From Pseudomonadota bacterium (lineage in GTDB: Bacteria; Pseudomonadota; Gammaproteobacteria; Burkholderiales; Burkholderiaceae_C), in assembly GCA_018242005.1 (NCBI GenBank), contig JAFECU010000290.1, positions 1 to 64,000 of the forward strand: DNA of 64,000 nucleotides. Direction: 5' to 3'. Below, in pieces: positions 8,931 to 19,782 of the stretch. Each line of letters opens with the position of its first letter. Positions within the stretch are counted from its first letter, which is position 1. The position numbers and the translations under genes are program-made. Under the pieces are notes generated by a model that ran no database searches, was not told the DNA's origin, and saw only the letters and a list, made by a program, of their open reading frames with translations.

Positions 8931-9575
8931 ATGATCGACGATGCAAAAATGCGTGAACACCTGTCGGCCCTGGCCGACGGCGAATTGCAGGGCTCCGAGT
9001 ATGCCCAGGCGCTGGCCTACGCTGCCACCGACGAGGGCGAATTGACGTGGCGGCTCTACCACCTGATTGGCGACTCCCTGCGCAGCACCCAGGTGGCGCA
9101 GGTGGCCGACCCGGCGCTGCTCGGACGGCTGCGCGCCCAGCTGGCTTTGGAGCCGCATCATGACGACCTGGCCCCACCCCAGCCCCTGGCCCAGGTGGCG
9201 CCGGCGCCGCACAAGGCCGCGCCCCATGCGCGCGATGGTGCGGCCAATGGTTCCGTCTTTCGCTGGAAGCTCGCCGCGGGCTTTGCCTCGCTCGCCGCCG
9301 TGGCGGCCCTGGGCTGGAACACCCTGGACCTGGGCCGTGGCCCCGCAGCATCCCAAGGGGCGCAGCTGGCCGTGGTGCAACCGCTACCGCCTGTCGATGC
9401 CTCGGCGCCCACGTTCGTGGCCACCGCCAGCGGGCCGCAGGGACAGCAGATCATGATCCGCGACCCGCGCCTCGATGAGCTTCTGGCCGCCCACAGGCAG
9501 TTCGGGGGTGCCTCGGCGCTGCAAATGCCCGCGGGCTTCCTGCGCAATGCCACCTTCGAGGCGCCGTCGCGTTGA
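8931..9575 (+). CDS. rseA: Anti-sigma-E factor RseA
   Basis: This 214-residue single-pass inner-membrane protein holds RpoE inactive. The N-terminal cytoplasmic part (REHLSALADGELQG) matches the RseA sigma-binding domain. A hydrophobic segment FRWKLAAGFASLAAVAALGW at about residues 105-124 is the membrane span. The periplasmic tail (EAPSR end) would be read by RseB and cut by proteases. ATG 8931 is chosen over 8916 because AGGTGA stands four bases before it. Confidence 0.88.
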   Translation: MIDDAKMREHLSALADGELQGSEYAQALAYAATDEGELTWRLYHLIGDSLRSTQVAQVADPALLGRLRAQLALEPHHDDLAPPQPLAQVAPAPHKAAPHARDGAANGSVFRWKLAAGFASLAAVAALGWNTLDLGRGPAASQGAQLAVVQPLPPVDASAPTFVATASGPQGQQIMIRDPRLDELLAAHRQFGGASALQMPAGFLRNATFEAPSR

Positions 9576-9585
9576 GGGCAGGCGC

Positions 9586-10665
9586 ATGAGGGGCCAGCGC
9601 AGGCAGACGGCACCGGACCATCGCGTCGTGCCACGCTGGCAGGCGCGCCGCCATGCGGTGCTCTGCATGCTCGGTTGCCTGGCTATCCTGGCCATGCCCG
9701 CGGCACGCGCGCAGCAGCCGCCAGCGGTTGCGGCCGCGCAATCGGGTGAGCCCGTGGATGCGGCGGCCTGGATCGCCCGCATGCGCCAGGCCGCGACCGA
9801 GCGCAACTACAGCGGCACTTTCGTGGTTCTGGCAGCGCATGGCGCCATGTCCAGTGCGCGCATCTGGCATGCCTGCGATGGGCAGAGCCAGATCGAACGC
9901 GTGGAGGCGCTGAGCGGCACGCCGCGCGTCGTGTTTCGCCGCGATGGCGAGGTTCGCGTCTTCCTGCCGCGGGAACACATCGTGCGTAGCGAGATGCAGC
10001 GCGCGCCCGGTGCCTTCCCGGCCCTGCCGTATGGCAATGGCGTGCTGCCGGCACGGCATTACCGCGTACAGATGGGTGGCCAGGAGCGCGTGGCCGGACT
10101 CGACGCTGACATGCTGAGCTTCGTTCCGCGCGACGGCTGGCGCTATGGCCACCGCGTCTGGATCGATCGCGCGTCCGGCCTGCTCGTGAAGATGCAGACC
10201 CTCGACAGCGAGGGGCGGGTGCTCGAGCAGGCCGCGTTCTCGGAGCTGACCATGGGCGTACCCCTGGACCTGCAATCCATGGGGCGCATGATGGACGATG
10301 TGGCCGGCTATCAGCAGGTGACCGTGGCCACGCAGCCGACCAGCGCCCAGGCCGAGGGCTGGAGCATGGCCGAGAACGTGGTCGGGTTTGCGTCCCAGGG
10401 GTGCTACAACAGACGCAGCCTCGCGCCGACCGAACCCGCGCAACCGGTCCTGCAATGCATATATACCGATGGACTGGCGACGCTGTCGGTCTTCATGGAA
10501 CCCTATGGCGCGCGGCGCCACCCGTTGATGCCACAGACGCTGCACATGGGCGCCACACAGATCCTGGCGCAGCGGCTCGGTGGCGACACCTGGGTCACCG
10601 CCGTGGGCGAGGTGCCCCAGCGAACGTTGCGCCAGTTCATGGAAGCCATGCGGCACGGGCGCTGA
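9586..10665 (+). CDS. rseB: Periplasmic sigma-E regulatory protein RseB (MucB)
   Basis: This 359-residue MucB/RseB protein binds the periplasmic domain of RseA and protects it until lipid or outer-membrane stress is sensed. After a signal peptide (hydrophobic LCMLGCLAILAMPAARAQ, about residues 22-39), the mature part opens with the MucB-type ATERNYSGTFVVLAAHGAMSS region. PREHIVRSEMQRAPGAFPALP and the C-terminal FMEPYGARRH domain follow. It begins 11 bases after rseA, in the conserved rpoE-rseA-rseB-mucD order. Confidence 0.9.
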   Translation: MRGQRRQTAPDHRVVPRWQARRHAVLCMLGCLAILAMPAARAQQPPAVAAAQSGEPVDAAAWIARMRQAATERNYSGTFVVLAAHGAMSSARIWHACDGQSQIERVEALSGTPRVVFRRDGEVRVFLPREHIVRSEMQRAPGAFPALPYGNGVLPARHYRVQMGGQERVAGLDADMLSFVPRDGWRYGHRVWIDRASGLLVKMQTLDSEGRVLEQAAFSELTMGVPLDLQSMGRMMDDVAGYQQVTVATQPTSAQAEGWSMAENVVGFASQGCYNRRSLAPTEPAQPVLQCIYTDGLATLSVFMEPYGARRHPLMPQTLHMGATQILAQRLGGDTWVTAVGEVPQRTLRQFMEAMRHGR

Positions 10666-10749
10666 AGCAGGGAACCAATGCCGCCGCGCACCTTCACACA
10701 CTGCATTCCCGTACACCAGCGGGGCAACTTTCGAGGATGGGATGGACCG

Positions 10750-12231
10750 ATGATGCTGAGGATCGAGTGGAAACAGGGGCTGCAGTCCTGCGCTCTGGCG
10801 CTGATGCTGGCGCTGGTCGGAGGCGTGGGCATGCTGGCGGAGCCAGCGCCGGCTCTGGCGCAATCGGCTCCTGCGCCGCGGGGCCTGCCCGATTTCACCG
10901 ACTTGGTGGATCAGGTCGGGCCCTCGGTCGTGAACATTCGCACCGTGGAGAAGGTGGCGTCCCGTCCGTCGATGAATGGCATGGACGAAGATATGCTGGA
11001 GTTCTTCAAGCGCTTCGGCCTGCCCATGCCCAATGTGCCGCGCCAGCAGGGGCCCAAGCGCCAGCAACCCGAGGAGCAGCAGCGCGGCGTGGGCTCGGGC
11101 TTCATCCTGAGCGGTGATGGCTACGTCATGACCAACGCCCATGTGGTCGATGGCGCCGATGAAGTCGTCGTCACCCTCACCGACAAGCGCGAGTTCAAGG
11201 CCAGGATCGTCGGCGCCGACAAGCGCACCGATGTCGCCGTGGTGAAGATCGACGCCACCGGCCTGCCTGCCGTGCGCATAGGCGACGTAAGCCGCCTGAA
11301 GACCGGCGAATGGGTCATGGCCATAGGCTCACCCTTCGGCCTGGACAACACGGTGACGGCCGGCATCGTCAGCGCCAAGCAGCGCGACACGGGCGACTAC
11401 CTGCCGTTCATACAGACCGACGTGGCCATCAACCCTGGCAATTCGGGCGGGCCCCTGATCAACATGCGCGGCGAGGTGGTGGGCATCAACAGCCAGATCT
11501 ATTCGCGCTCGGGCGGCTTCATGGGCATTTCATTCGCCATACCCATCGACGAGGCCATGCGCGTGAGCGAGCAGCTGCGCTCGAGCGGACGCGTGAGCCG
11601 CGGCCGCATCGGCGTGCAGATCGAGCCCGTGTCCAAGGACGTGGCCGAGTCCATAGGCCTGGGCAAGGCGCAGGGCGCGCTGGTGCGAGGCGTCGAATCG
11701 GGCTCGCCGGCCGAAAAGGCCGGCATCGAGGCCGGGGACATCATTACCCGCTACGACGGCAAGGCGGTGGAGAAGGTGGTTGACCTGCCACGCCTGGTCG
11801 GAAATACCAGGCCCGGAACCAAGGCCAGCATCACGGTGTTTCGCCGTGGCGCCTCGCGCGACCTGTCGATCACCATTGCCGAGGTCGAGCCCGATGAAAA
11901 GCTTGTGGCCAAGGCTAGCGACGCGAACGGCAAGGCCAAGCCTGCCTCCTCGGCCGCACAGCAGCTGGGCCTGGTGGTGGCGGAGCTCACGCCCGCCCAG
12001 GTCAAGGAACTCAAGATCAAGGGCGGCGTGCGCGTGGTGTCGGCCGACGACGCCGCCGCACGCGCCGGCCTGCGTGCCGACGACGTGATCGTGGCGCTGG
12101 CCAACACCGAGGTCCGCAGCCTCAAGGAGTTCGATGCCGCGCTGGCCAAGGCCGATAAGGGCAAGCCTGTGAACGTGCTGCTGCGCCGGGGCGAGTGGGC
12201 GCAGTACGCGCTGATCCGACCCGTGCGCTGA
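10750..12231 (+). CDS. mucD: Periplasmic DegP/MucD-type serine protease
   Basis: This 493-residue HtrA-family protease degrades misfolded envelope proteins. After a signal peptide ending near PALAQS (about residue 38), the trypsin-like domain shows His131 (TNAHVVDGAD), Asp161 (KRTDVAVVK) and Ser232 (NPGNSGGPL). Two PDZ domains follow, at about residues 270-365 and 395-490. The start is the tandem ATG at 10750, which leaves a good signal peptide; the frame is open further upstream. Placement after rseB marks it as the MucD-type member of the sigma-E operon. Confidence 0.93.
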   Translation: MMLRIEWKQGLQSCALALMLALVGGVGMLAEPAPALAQSAPAPRGLPDFTDLVDQVGPSVVNIRTVEKVASRPSMNGMDEDMLEFFKRFGLPMPNVPRQQGPKRQQPEEQQRGVGSGFILSGDGYVMTNAHVVDGADEVVVTLTDKREFKARIVGADKRTDVAVVKIDATGLPAVRIGDVSRLKTGEWVMAIGSPFGLDNTVTAGIVSAKQRDTGDYLPFIQTDVAINPGNSGGPLINMRGEVVGINSQIYSRSGGFMGISFAIPIDEAMRVSEQLRSSGRVSRGRIGVQIEPVSKDVAESIGLGKAQGALVRGVESGSPAEKAGIEAGDIITRYDGKAVEKVVDLPRLVGNTRPGTKASITVFRRGASRDLSITIAEVEPDEKLVAKASDANGKAKPASSAAQQLGLVVAELTPAQVKELKIKGGVRVVSADDAAARAGLRADDVIVALANTEVRSLKEFDAALAKADKGKPVNVLLRRGEWAQYALIRPVR

Positions 12232-12448
12232 AAATTTCTATTTGCCTGTTTCGATAGAATGACATCCCTGATACAGAACAATTCAATATAAACTCGCTGC
12301 CGCGCCATATGTCATGCGCCATCGCATGGCGACATCCTCAGATGTTCCACAGCTTGCGCACATGTTGTTCGGCGGCGCTTGTGTTTTCTGTGGATAATTT
12401 GTTGATAAGTTTGCGTTGCACCATGGCAACGGCCCTAGTCGGCCCTCG

Positions 12449-12475
12449 GATGCCCGCCTCGTGAGGGGCTTTTTG
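12449..12475 (+). terminator. Possible terminator after mucD
   Basis: CCTC pairs with GAGG across a 2-base loop, extended by CC/GG with bulges, and five T residues follow (about 12470-12474). It may end transcripts from the mucD side. It is weaker than the terminator at 12524. The spacer from 12232 to 12448 shows nothing else I can name; it is AT-richer than the genes. Confidence 0.35.
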
Positions 12476-12477
12476 CC

Positions 12478-12483
12478 TACAAT
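12478..12483 (+). promoter_or_regulatory. Candidate -10 box of the sRNA-like locus
   Basis: TACAAT stands seven bases before the first base of a hairpin at 12490, the distance expected between a -10 box and a transcription start. No good -35 was found at 17 bases. Confidence 0.35.
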
Positions 12484-12489
12484 GAGGAT

Positions 12490-12555
12490 CCAACCATCGC
12501 AGTTGCCAAAGATTGTTGGTTCAGGGCGCGTCGCTTGTTTGACGCGCCCTTTTTT
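12490..12555 (+). ncRNA. Candidate small RNA or lepA leader with intrinsic terminator
   Basis: Two hairpins lie in tandem. CCAAC-C-ATC (12490-12498) pairs with GAT-T-GTTGG (12511-12519) with one mismatch. GGGCGCGTC (12524-12532) pairs perfectly with GACGCGCCC (12541-12549) and is followed by six T residues (12550-12555), a textbook intrinsic terminator. A TACAAT box sits seven bases upstream of the first hairpin. Together they predict a transcript of about 66 nucleotides ending 44 bases before lepA. It could be a stand-alone sRNA, or an attenuator for the lepA-lepB-rnc-era operon. The terminator itself is near certain; the RNA gene is an inference. Confidence 0.45.
12524..12555 (+). terminator. 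Strong intrinsic terminator upstream of lepA
   Basis: A perfect 9-bp GC-rich stem (12524-12532 with 12541-12549), an 8-base loop and a run of six T residues. It isolates the rpoE/mucD region or the short upstream transcript from lepA. Confidence 0.85.
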
Positions 12556-12599
12556 CTTGTCCTGGGCCCTGCCAATCCATCATTTGTCGTATCCCGTTG

Positions 12600-14408
<1,809 letters not shown>

Positions 14409-14414
14409 TAGGCG

Positions 14415-15389
14415 ATGCAAGCCATGCAATACATCACGGCCGCGGTGCTCGCAGCCTTCGTCGGTTATATCGGGGCCTGGTATATGGGTGCCATCGAGGG
14501 CAATTTTGCGCTGCTGCTGTTCCTGGCCACCGTGGTCACGGGCGCCTACTGGTTGGCCGAGCGCCTGGTGTTCCTGCCGCGCCGGCGCCGCGCCGCGCAG
14601 GCGCTCGAGGACGCCGCGGCCCAGCGCCGCGCCGAGCTCGATCGCATGGGCATTCAGAAGGTGGACGGCGACGTGGCCGAGGCCCAGGGCCGCATCCTCA
14701 TGCAGCCCTGGTGGCTCGATTGGACGGCGGGCCTGTTCCCCGTGATCGCCGTGGTGTTCCTGCTGCGCTCCTTCCTGTTCGAGCCGTTCAAGATCCCTTC
14801 GGGCTCAATGATCCCCACGCTGCTCGTGGGCGACCTGATCCTGGTGAATAAGTTCACCTACGGCCTGCGCCTGCCCGTGATCAACACCAAGATCACGCAG
14901 GGCAACCCGATAGCGCGCGGCGACGTGGTCGTGTTCCGCTATCCGCCCCAGCCCAGCATGGACTACATCAAGCGCGTGGTCGGCCTGCCCGGCGACGAGG
15001 TGGCCTACCTGAACAAGCGCCTCACCGTGAACGGCCAGCCGGTGCCGACCGCGGCCCTGCCCGACTTCTTCGACCGTGATGCGATGCGCTACTTCAAGCA
15101 GTTCGAGGAGCAGCTGGGCACGCACAAGCACCGCATTCTCATCAACCCCGAGGTGCCGGCCTTCGTGCAGGGCGCCAGCAACTTCCAGTTCCGCGACCAG
15201 TGCCGTTACAGCGTCGAGGGCGTGGCCTGCAAGGTGCCCGAGGGCCACTATTTCATGATGGGCGACAACCGCGATAATTCGCTCGATTCGCGCTACTGGG
15301 GTTTTGTGCCGGACGCCAACATCGTCGGCCGGGCCTTCTTCGTGTGGATGAATTTTGGTGACCTGAAACGCATAGGCTCGTTCAACTGA
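14415..15389 (+). CDS. lepB: Signal peptidase I
   Basis: This 324-residue membrane-anchored protease removes Sec and Tat signal peptides. Two N-terminal hydrophobic segments (about residues 6-25 and 33-47) and a third near 108-122 (LFPVIAVVFLLRSFLF) precede the catalytic domain. The Ser-Lys dyad is Ser131 in IPSGSMIPTL and Lys186 in DYIKRVVGLPGDEV. GDNRDNSLDSRYWG is the family's final box. ATG 14424 is an alternative start three codons in. Confidence 0.95.
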   Translation: MQAMQYITAAVLAAFVGYIGAWYMGAIEGNFALLLFLATVVTGAYWLAERLVFLPRRRRAAQALEDAAAQRRAELDRMGIQKVDGDVAEAQGRILMQPWWLDWTAGLFPVIAVVFLLRSFLFEPFKIPSGSMIPTLLVGDLILVNKFTYGLRLPVINTKITQGNPIARGDVVVFRYPPQPSMDYIKRVVGLPGDEVAYLNKRLTVNGQPVPTAALPDFFDRDAMRYFKQFEEQLGTHKHRILINPEVPAFVQGASNFQFRDQCRYSVEGVACKVPEGHYFMMGDNRDNSLDSRYWGFVPDANIVGRAFFVWMNFGDLKRIGSFN

Positions 15390-15403
15390 GGGAGGGGATA
15401 GGT

Positions 15404-15769
15404 ATGGGTCTGCAACGCATGGCCGCACGTTCGCGCCAACGGGGCTTGTCTTTCATCGGCGTGATTTTCGTGGGCCTGATCGCCGTGGCGGCATTTGCCA
15501 TCGGTGGTCAGTCGGTTCCGGTTTTCATTGAATATGCGGCCATCAAGAAGGCCGCCGCCAAGGCCTCGCGCGATGGCAACACCGTGCCCGAGATCCGCGC
15601 CGCGTTCGATCGCGCCGCGCAGATCGACGACATTCACTCCATCTCCGGCAAGGACCTGGAGATCACCAAACGCAACGACAAGATCGTCGTCTCGTTCAGT
15701 TACGCGCGCGAGATTGCGCTCGCCGGGCCGGCCTATCTGGTCTACCGCTTCCAAGAATCGACCCATTAG
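15404..15769 (+). CDS. DUF4845 family single-pass membrane protein
   Basis: This 121-residue protein belongs to DUF4845, small proteins found between lepB and rnc in many proteobacteria. The basic N-terminus ([20 protein letters not shown]) leads into a hydrophobic segment at about residues 15-33, with a pilin-like flavour. The rest is a small soluble domain probably facing the periplasm. Function is unknown. Its TAG stop shares its last base with the GTG start of rnc, implying translational coupling. Confidence 0.8.
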   Translation: MGLQRMAARSRQRGLSFIGVIFVGLIAVAAFAIGGQSVPVFIEYAAIKKAAAKASRDGNTVPEIRAAFDRAAQIDDIHSISGKDLEITKRNDKIVVSFSYAREIALAGPAYLVYRFQESTH

Positions 15770-16455
15770 TGCCATCTGACAGTCTCTTGGCGCTGCAGCA
15801 GCGGCTGCAGCACCCGTTTTCCGATCCCGCGCTGCTGCAGCGTGCCGTCACGCATCGCAGCTACTGCGCCGAGCACAACGAGCGCCTGGAGTTCCTGGGC
15901 GATTCGGTGCTGAACCTGGCGGTCTCCAGCCTGCTGTTCAGGCGCATGCAGAGCCTGCCCGAGGGCGAGCTCTCGCGCGTGCGCGCCCTGCTGGTCAAGC
16001 AGGATTCGCTGCACCGCATCGCCATGCGGCTTGAGCTGCCCGAGGTGCTGCGCCTGGGCGAGGGTGAAACCAAGTCCGGCGGCAAGCAGCGCCCGTCCAT
16101 CCTGGCCGATGCGCTCGAAGCCGTCATCGGCGCCGTCTATCTCGACGCGGGCTATGAAGTCGCCGAGGCCCTGGTGCATCGCTTGTTCGAGGGCGTGGAA
16201 CTGAGTCCGCGCCTGCAGGAGGCCGCCAAGGACGCCAAGACTGCGTTGCAGGAGTGGCTGCAGGGTCGCAAAATGAGCCTGCCGCAGTACCAGGTGGTGG
16301 ACACCACGGGCGCCGCGCACAAGCAGCTGTTCCATGTGGCCTGCGAGGTCCCCGCGCTGCAGCTGGCCGCGCGCGGCAGCGGCGCGTCGCGCCGTGCGGC
16401 AGAACAGGCGGCGGCCACCGCCATGCTCGTCCTATTGAAAGCGAAGCGCTCATGA
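15769..16455 (+). CDS. rnc: Ribonuclease III
   Basis: This 228-residue dsRNA-specific endonuclease processes rRNA precursors and many mRNAs. The catalytic signature [14 protein letters not shown] is at residues 37-50. The second acidic cluster includes [14 protein letters not shown] (about 114-127). A C-terminal double-stranded RNA-binding domain starts near residue 152 ([13 protein letters not shown]). It starts with GTG, overlapping the previous stop, and ends in an ATGA overlap with era, the classic rnc-era coupling. Confidence 0.95.
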   Translation: MPSDSLLALQQRLQHPFSDPALLQRAVTHRSYCAEHNERLEFLGDSVLNLAVSSLLFRRMQSLPEGELSRVRALLVKQDSLHRIAMRLELPEVLRLGEGETKSGGKQRPSILADALEAVIGAVYLDAGYEVAEALVHRLFEGVELSPRLQEAAKDAKTALQEWLQGRKMSLPQYQVVDTTGAAHKQLFHVACEVPALQLAARGSGASRRAAEQAAATAMLVLLKAKRS

Positions 16456-17468
16456 ATGCTATGAATACCGAAGCTGTCAGCGCCGATGAATCGGGCGCTG
16501 GCGGCCAAAATGACCTTGAATCCATGCTCTCAGCGGCGCGCCCGGGCGGTGCCGCGCCGGGCGACGGCGGCGCAGGCCAGCGCTGCGGCCTGATCGCCAT
16601 CGTCGGCAAGCCCAATGTGGGCAAGTCCACGCTGATGAATGCGCTGGTGGGCCAGAAAATCTCGATCACGAGCCGCAAGGCCCAGACCACGCGCCACCGC
16701 ATCACCGGCATCCGCACGCGCGGGCAGACGCAGTTCGTGTTCGTCGATACGCCGGGCTTTCAGACGCGCCACAGCACGGCTTTGAACAAGTCGCTGAACA
16801 AGACCGTGATGGGCGCCATCGGCGACGTGGATCTGATCCTGTTCGTCGTCGAGGCCGGCAGCTTCACGCTGGCCGATGCCAAGGTGTTGTCGCTGTTCAA
16901 GCCCGGCATTCCCACACTGCTCATCGCCAACAAGCTCGACACCGTGCACCGCCGCGCCGAGATCGCGCCCTGGCTCAAGAGCATGCAGGAGAGGCACCCG
17001 TTCGCCGAGTTCGTGCCCATGTCGGCCAAGAACCGTGGCGATATCGAGCGCCTGTTTGGCATTTGCGAGAAATACCTGCCCGAGCAGCCCTGGTGGTACT
17101 CAGAGGACGAGCTGACTGACCGCAGCGAAAAATTCCTCGCCAGCGAGACCGTGCGCGAGAAGCTGTTTCGTTTCACGGGCGACGAGCTGCCCTACACCTC
17201 CACGGTCGTCATCGACAAGTTCGACGAGGAAAAGAGCAAGCAGCACAAGCGTTTCCTGCGCATTGCGGCCACCATCGTGGTCGAGCGCGATGGCCACAAG
17301 GCCATGGTGATCGGCGAGAAGGGCGAGCGGCTCAAGCGCATCAGCACCGAGGCGCGCCAGGAGCTTGAAAAGCTCATGGACGCCAAGGTGTTCCTCGAGG
17401 TCTGGGTCAAGGTGCGCTCGGGCTGGGCCGATGACGAGGCGCGCGTGCGCTCCTTCGGGTATGAGTGA
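16452..17468 (+). CDS. era: GTPase Era with an element-encoded N-terminal extension
   Basis: This 338-residue GTPase binds 16S rRNA and is needed for 30S assembly. G1 is GKPNVGKST (residues 52-60). G3 is DTPGFQT, G4 is NKLD, and the KH RNA-binding domain fills the last 100 residues ([17 protein letters not shown]). Era proteins usually start just before G1, so about 45 extra residues precede it here. Part of that extension ([16 protein letters not shown]) is encoded by a dispersed 50-base element. The ATG overlapping the rnc stop is the only good start upstream; translation from a later codon cannot be excluded. Confidence 0.94.
   Translation: MNAMNTEAVSADESGAGGQNDLESMLSAARPGGAAPGDGGAGQRCGLIAIVGKPNVGKSTLMNALVGQKISITSRKAQTTRHRITGIRTRGQTQFVFVDTPGFQTRHSTALNKSLNKTVMGAIGDVDLILFVVEAGSFTLADAKVLSLFKPGIPTLLIANKLDTVHRRAEIAPWLKSMQERHPFAEFVPMSAKNRGDIERLFGICEKYLPEQPWWYSEDELTDRSEKFLASETVREKLFRFTGDELPYTSTVVIDKFDEEKSKQHKRFLRIAATIVVERDGHKAMVIGEKGERLKRISTEARQELEKLMDAKVFLEVWVKVRSGWADDEARVRSFGYE
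16463..16512 (+). repeat. Dispersed 50-base element, copy 2 (inside era)
   Basis: AAGCTGTCAGCGCCGATG, a spacer, then GGGCGCTGGCGGCCAAAATG. It lies in frame in the N-terminal extension of era, upstream of the GTPase domain. Confidence 0.6.
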
Positions 17469-17477
17469 ATCCGCGCT

Positions 17478-17600
17478 GAGTCGCCTGCGGCGCCTTCCCC
17501 CCGGGGGGACGACGCCCGTGGCCTGGCAAAGCCGGCTCCACGGCGTCCGCTGGTATGGCCTGCTCCGCGGCCTTCTGGCGGGTGACCCGGGTGCCGGTTT
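17478..17600. repeat. GC-rich palindromic spacer element between era and recO
   Basis: This spacer holds a perfect 14-base palindrome TCCCCCCGGGGGGA at 17496-17509. A series of short inverted repeats follows (GGCCTGGCAAAGCCGG, then CCACGGCGTCCG, then GCTCCGCGGCC). I recall similar segments dispersed in Comamonadaceae genomes, but only one copy is in this window. No credible gene is present between era and recO. Confidence 0.35.
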
Positions 17601-17639
17601 CGGGCCTTGCCCGCAGTGCGTGGCTACGGCGGTTCAATG

Positions 17640-17690
17640 AAAACAGGCCTCTGACGCTTATCCGTAAAGCGCATAAAGCTATTGAAAAAA
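17640..17690 (-). repeat. Dispersed 50-base element, copy 3 (era-recO spacer)
   Basis: Read on the minus strand: CAATAGCTTTATGCGC, a short spacer, then AAGCGTCAGAGGCCTGTTTT. It lies just before the recO start codon. Confidence 0.6.
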
Positions 17691-17700
17691 TAGCATTCTC

Positions 17701-18486
17701 ATGGCCGCACGCCGCATCACCGACGAACCCGCCTACATCCTGCACGCCTACGACTGGAGCGAGTCCAGCCTGATCCTGGACGTGTTCACGCGTCACTGGG
17801 GGCGCGTGGCGCTGGTCGCCAAGGGCGCGAAGAAACCCACCTCCAACTTCCGCCCCGTGCTGCTGCCGCTGCAGCCGCTGCGCCTGGCCTGGGGCTGGGC
17901 GGGCGAGGTGGGGCAGGGCGAGATCCACAGCCTCAAGGGCGCGGAATGGGCCGGCGGCCATGTGCTGCCCACGGGCGACGCGCTGATCGCCGGCCTGTAC
18001 CTGAACGAGCTGCTCATGCGCCTGCTGGCGCGCGAGGACACCCATGCCCAGCTCTTTGACCTCTATGCGGGCGTGGTGCGCGTGTTGGGCAGCGGGGCGC
18101 ATGGCGAGGCGCTGGAGCCCGTGCTGCGCGCCTTCGAGCTGCTGCTGCTGCGCGAGATCGGGCTGCTGCCCGCGCTCGATGCCGAAACGGCAACGCTGTC
18201 GCCGCTGGAGCCGGCGACGCGCTACGCCCTGGTGGCCGAGGGCGGCCTGCGCGCCACCGGCGAAGGCGAGCGCGCGGCGCTCGCTGGCGCCCAGTGGCTG
18301 GCCCTGCAGCGCGCGCTGGGGGAGGGCGGGGCCGCGGACTACACGGCAGTCCTGCGCGCCGTGGCGGCTGCGGGAGCCCCCGCGGCCGCCGAGCTCAAAG
18401 CACAATTGCGCACGTTGCTGCAATACCATTGCGGCAGCCCCCTGCTGCGCACGCGCCAGCTCATGATGGATCTGCAATCGCTATGA
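17701..18486 (+). CDS. recO: DNA repair protein RecO
   Basis: This 261-residue protein works with RecR and RecF to load RecA on SSB-coated gaps. It has the N-terminal OB fold ([20 protein letters not shown]) and the helical C-terminal region, with [20 protein letters not shown] near the end. ATG 17701 sits immediately after a copy of the dispersed element, with no clear Shine-Dalgarno sequence. The stop overlaps pdxJ (ATGA). Confidence 0.92.
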   Translation: MAARRITDEPAYILHAYDWSESSLILDVFTRHWGRVALVAKGAKKPTSNFRPVLLPLQPLRLAWGWAGEVGQGEIHSLKGAEWAGGHVLPTGDALIAGLYLNELLMRLLAREDTHAQLFDLYAGVVRVLGSGAHGEALEPVLRAFELLLLREIGLLPALDAETATLSPLEPATRYALVAEGGLRATGEGERAALAGAQWLALQRALGEGGAADYTAVLRAVAAAGAPAAAELKAQLRTLLQYHCGSPLLRTRQLMMDLQSL

Positions 18487-19265
18487 CCTCTCATCCCCGC
18501 ACTGCACTCTCGGTCAACGTCAACAAGGTCGCCCTGGTGCGCAACACGCGCCATCTGGGCATTCCCAGCGTCACGCGCGCCGCGCAGCTGTGCCTGGAGG
18601 CCGGCGCCCAGGGCATCACCGTGCACCCGCGGCCCGACGAGCGCCACATCCGCGCGCAGGACGTGCACGAGCTCGCCGAGCTGCTCAAGGACTGGCCGCA
18701 GGCCGAATTCAACATCGAGGGCAACCCCACCCACAACCTGATGGAGTTCGTACGCGAGCTTGCGGGCCAGGGCATGCGCCCGCATCAGGCCACCTTCGTG
18801 CCCGACGGCGTGGGCCAGTTCACCAGCGACCATGGCTGGCACTTCCCCGAAGACGCCGAGCGCCTTGCGCCGCTGATCGCCGAATGCCGGGATCTGGGCG
18901 TGCGCGTGAGCCTGTTCATGGACCCCATCCCCGAGCAGATGGCCCCGGCGCGGGCCGTGGGCGCCGACCGCGTCGAGCTCTACACCGAACCCTACGCCGC
19001 TGCCTGGGGCGGGCCCCAGCAGTCGGCGGAACTTGCGCGCTACCGCCTGGCCGCCATGGCGGCTGCGGCCGCGGGCCTGGGCATCAACGCCGGCCACGAC
19101 CTGAACCGCGACAACCTGGCCGACTTTCTGGCCGCCGTGCCGGGCGTGCTCGAGGTGTCCATAGGCCACGCCCTGATCGCCGATGCGCTGGAGCTGGGCT
19201 ATGACGATACGGTGCGCGCCTACCAGCGCTGCATCGACCAGGGCATGGCCGAGCGGGACTCCTGA
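18483..19265 (+). CDS. pdxJ: Pyridoxine 5'-phosphate synthase
   Basis: This 260-residue TIM-barrel enzyme condenses 1-deoxyxylulose 5-phosphate with 3-amino-2-oxopropyl phosphate to pyridoxine 5'-phosphate. [15 protein letters not shown] starts strand 1. [13 protein letters not shown] holds the catalytic region, with FNIEGNP, VSLFMDP and [11 protein letters not shown] as later hallmarks. Length is slightly above the usual 243. It overlaps recO by four bases, the common recO-pdxJ-acpS order. Confidence 0.95.
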   Translation: MTSHPRTALSVNVNKVALVRNTRHLGIPSVTRAAQLCLEAGAQGITVHPRPDERHIRAQDVHELAELLKDWPQAEFNIEGNPTHNLMEFVRELAGQGMRPHQATFVPDGVGQFTSDHGWHFPEDAERLAPLIAECRDLGVRVSLFMDPIPEQMAPARAVGADRVELYTEPYAAAWGGPQQSAELARYRLAAMAAAAAGLGINAGHDLNRDNLADFLAAVPGVLEVSIGHALIADALELGYDDTVRAYQRCIDQGMAERDS

Positions 19266-19316
19266 ATTCATAGCTGTCAGCGCTTTCTGTAAAAGTGCTG
19301 GGAGCCACTTTTATTG
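19265..19316 (+). repeat. Dispersed 50-base element, copy 4 (pdxJ-acpS spacer)
   Basis: TCATAGCTGTCAGCGCTTT, spacer, AAGTGCTGGGAGCCACTTTT. It begins right after the pdxJ stop and fills nearly the whole spacer. Confidence 0.65.
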
Positions 19317-19322
19317 GTAACC

Positions 19323-19715
19323 ATGATTTATGGCATCGGCACGGACATCTGCGACGTGCGCCGCATCCGCGCCAGCGTGGAGCGCCATGGCGAGCGCTTC
19401 GCCCAGCGCATCCTGGCCCCGGGCGAGCTGGCCACCTGGCACGCCCGCAAGGCGCGCTGGCCCGAGCGTGGCCTGCGCTACCTGGCCACGCGCTTTTCGG
19501 CCAAGGAGGCGTTCTCCAAGGCCATAGGTCTGGGCATGGTGATGCCCATGACCTGGCGCGCCTGCGAGGTGGTCAAGCGCGAAAGCGGCCAGCCGGCCAT
19601 CGTGCTGCACGGTGCGCTCAAAGACTGGTTCGAGGCGCGCGGCCTGCGCTGCCACATCAGCGTGACCGATGAGAGCGACTACGCGGCAAGCTTTTGCGTG
19701 GTCGAGAAGGATTGA
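19323..19715 (+). CDS. acpS: Holo-ACP synthase
   Basis: This 130-residue enzyme moves 4'-phosphopantetheine from CoA to Ser of AcpP, here probably Ser37 of the protein at 6130. The metal-binding Asp lies in [12 protein letters not shown] (residues 4-15), and the Glu in [13 protein letters not shown] (about residues 57-69). ATG 19323 gives the standard N-terminus MIYGIGTD. Copies of the dispersed element flank it on both sides. Confidence 0.94.
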   Translation: MIYGIGTDICDVRRIRASVERHGERFAQRILAPGELATWHARKARWPERGLRYLATRFSAKEAFSKAIGLGMVMPMTWRACEVVKRESGQPAIVLHGALKDWFEARGLRCHISVTDESDYAASFCVVEKD

Positions 19716-19769
19716 AGCATAAACCGCCTACAGCGCCCGCCAATAAAGCGTGGGTAGCTCTTAAAACGA
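19715..19769 (-). repeat. Dispersed 50-base element, copy 5 (acpS-nagZ spacer)
   Basis: On the minus strand: AAGAGCTACCCACGCTTTA, spacer, GGGCGCTGTAGGCGGTTTAT. It is more degenerate than copy 4 but keeps both GCGC/GCGT arms and both ends. Confidence 0.5.
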
Positions 19770-19782
19770 AAGCAAGCACCAC

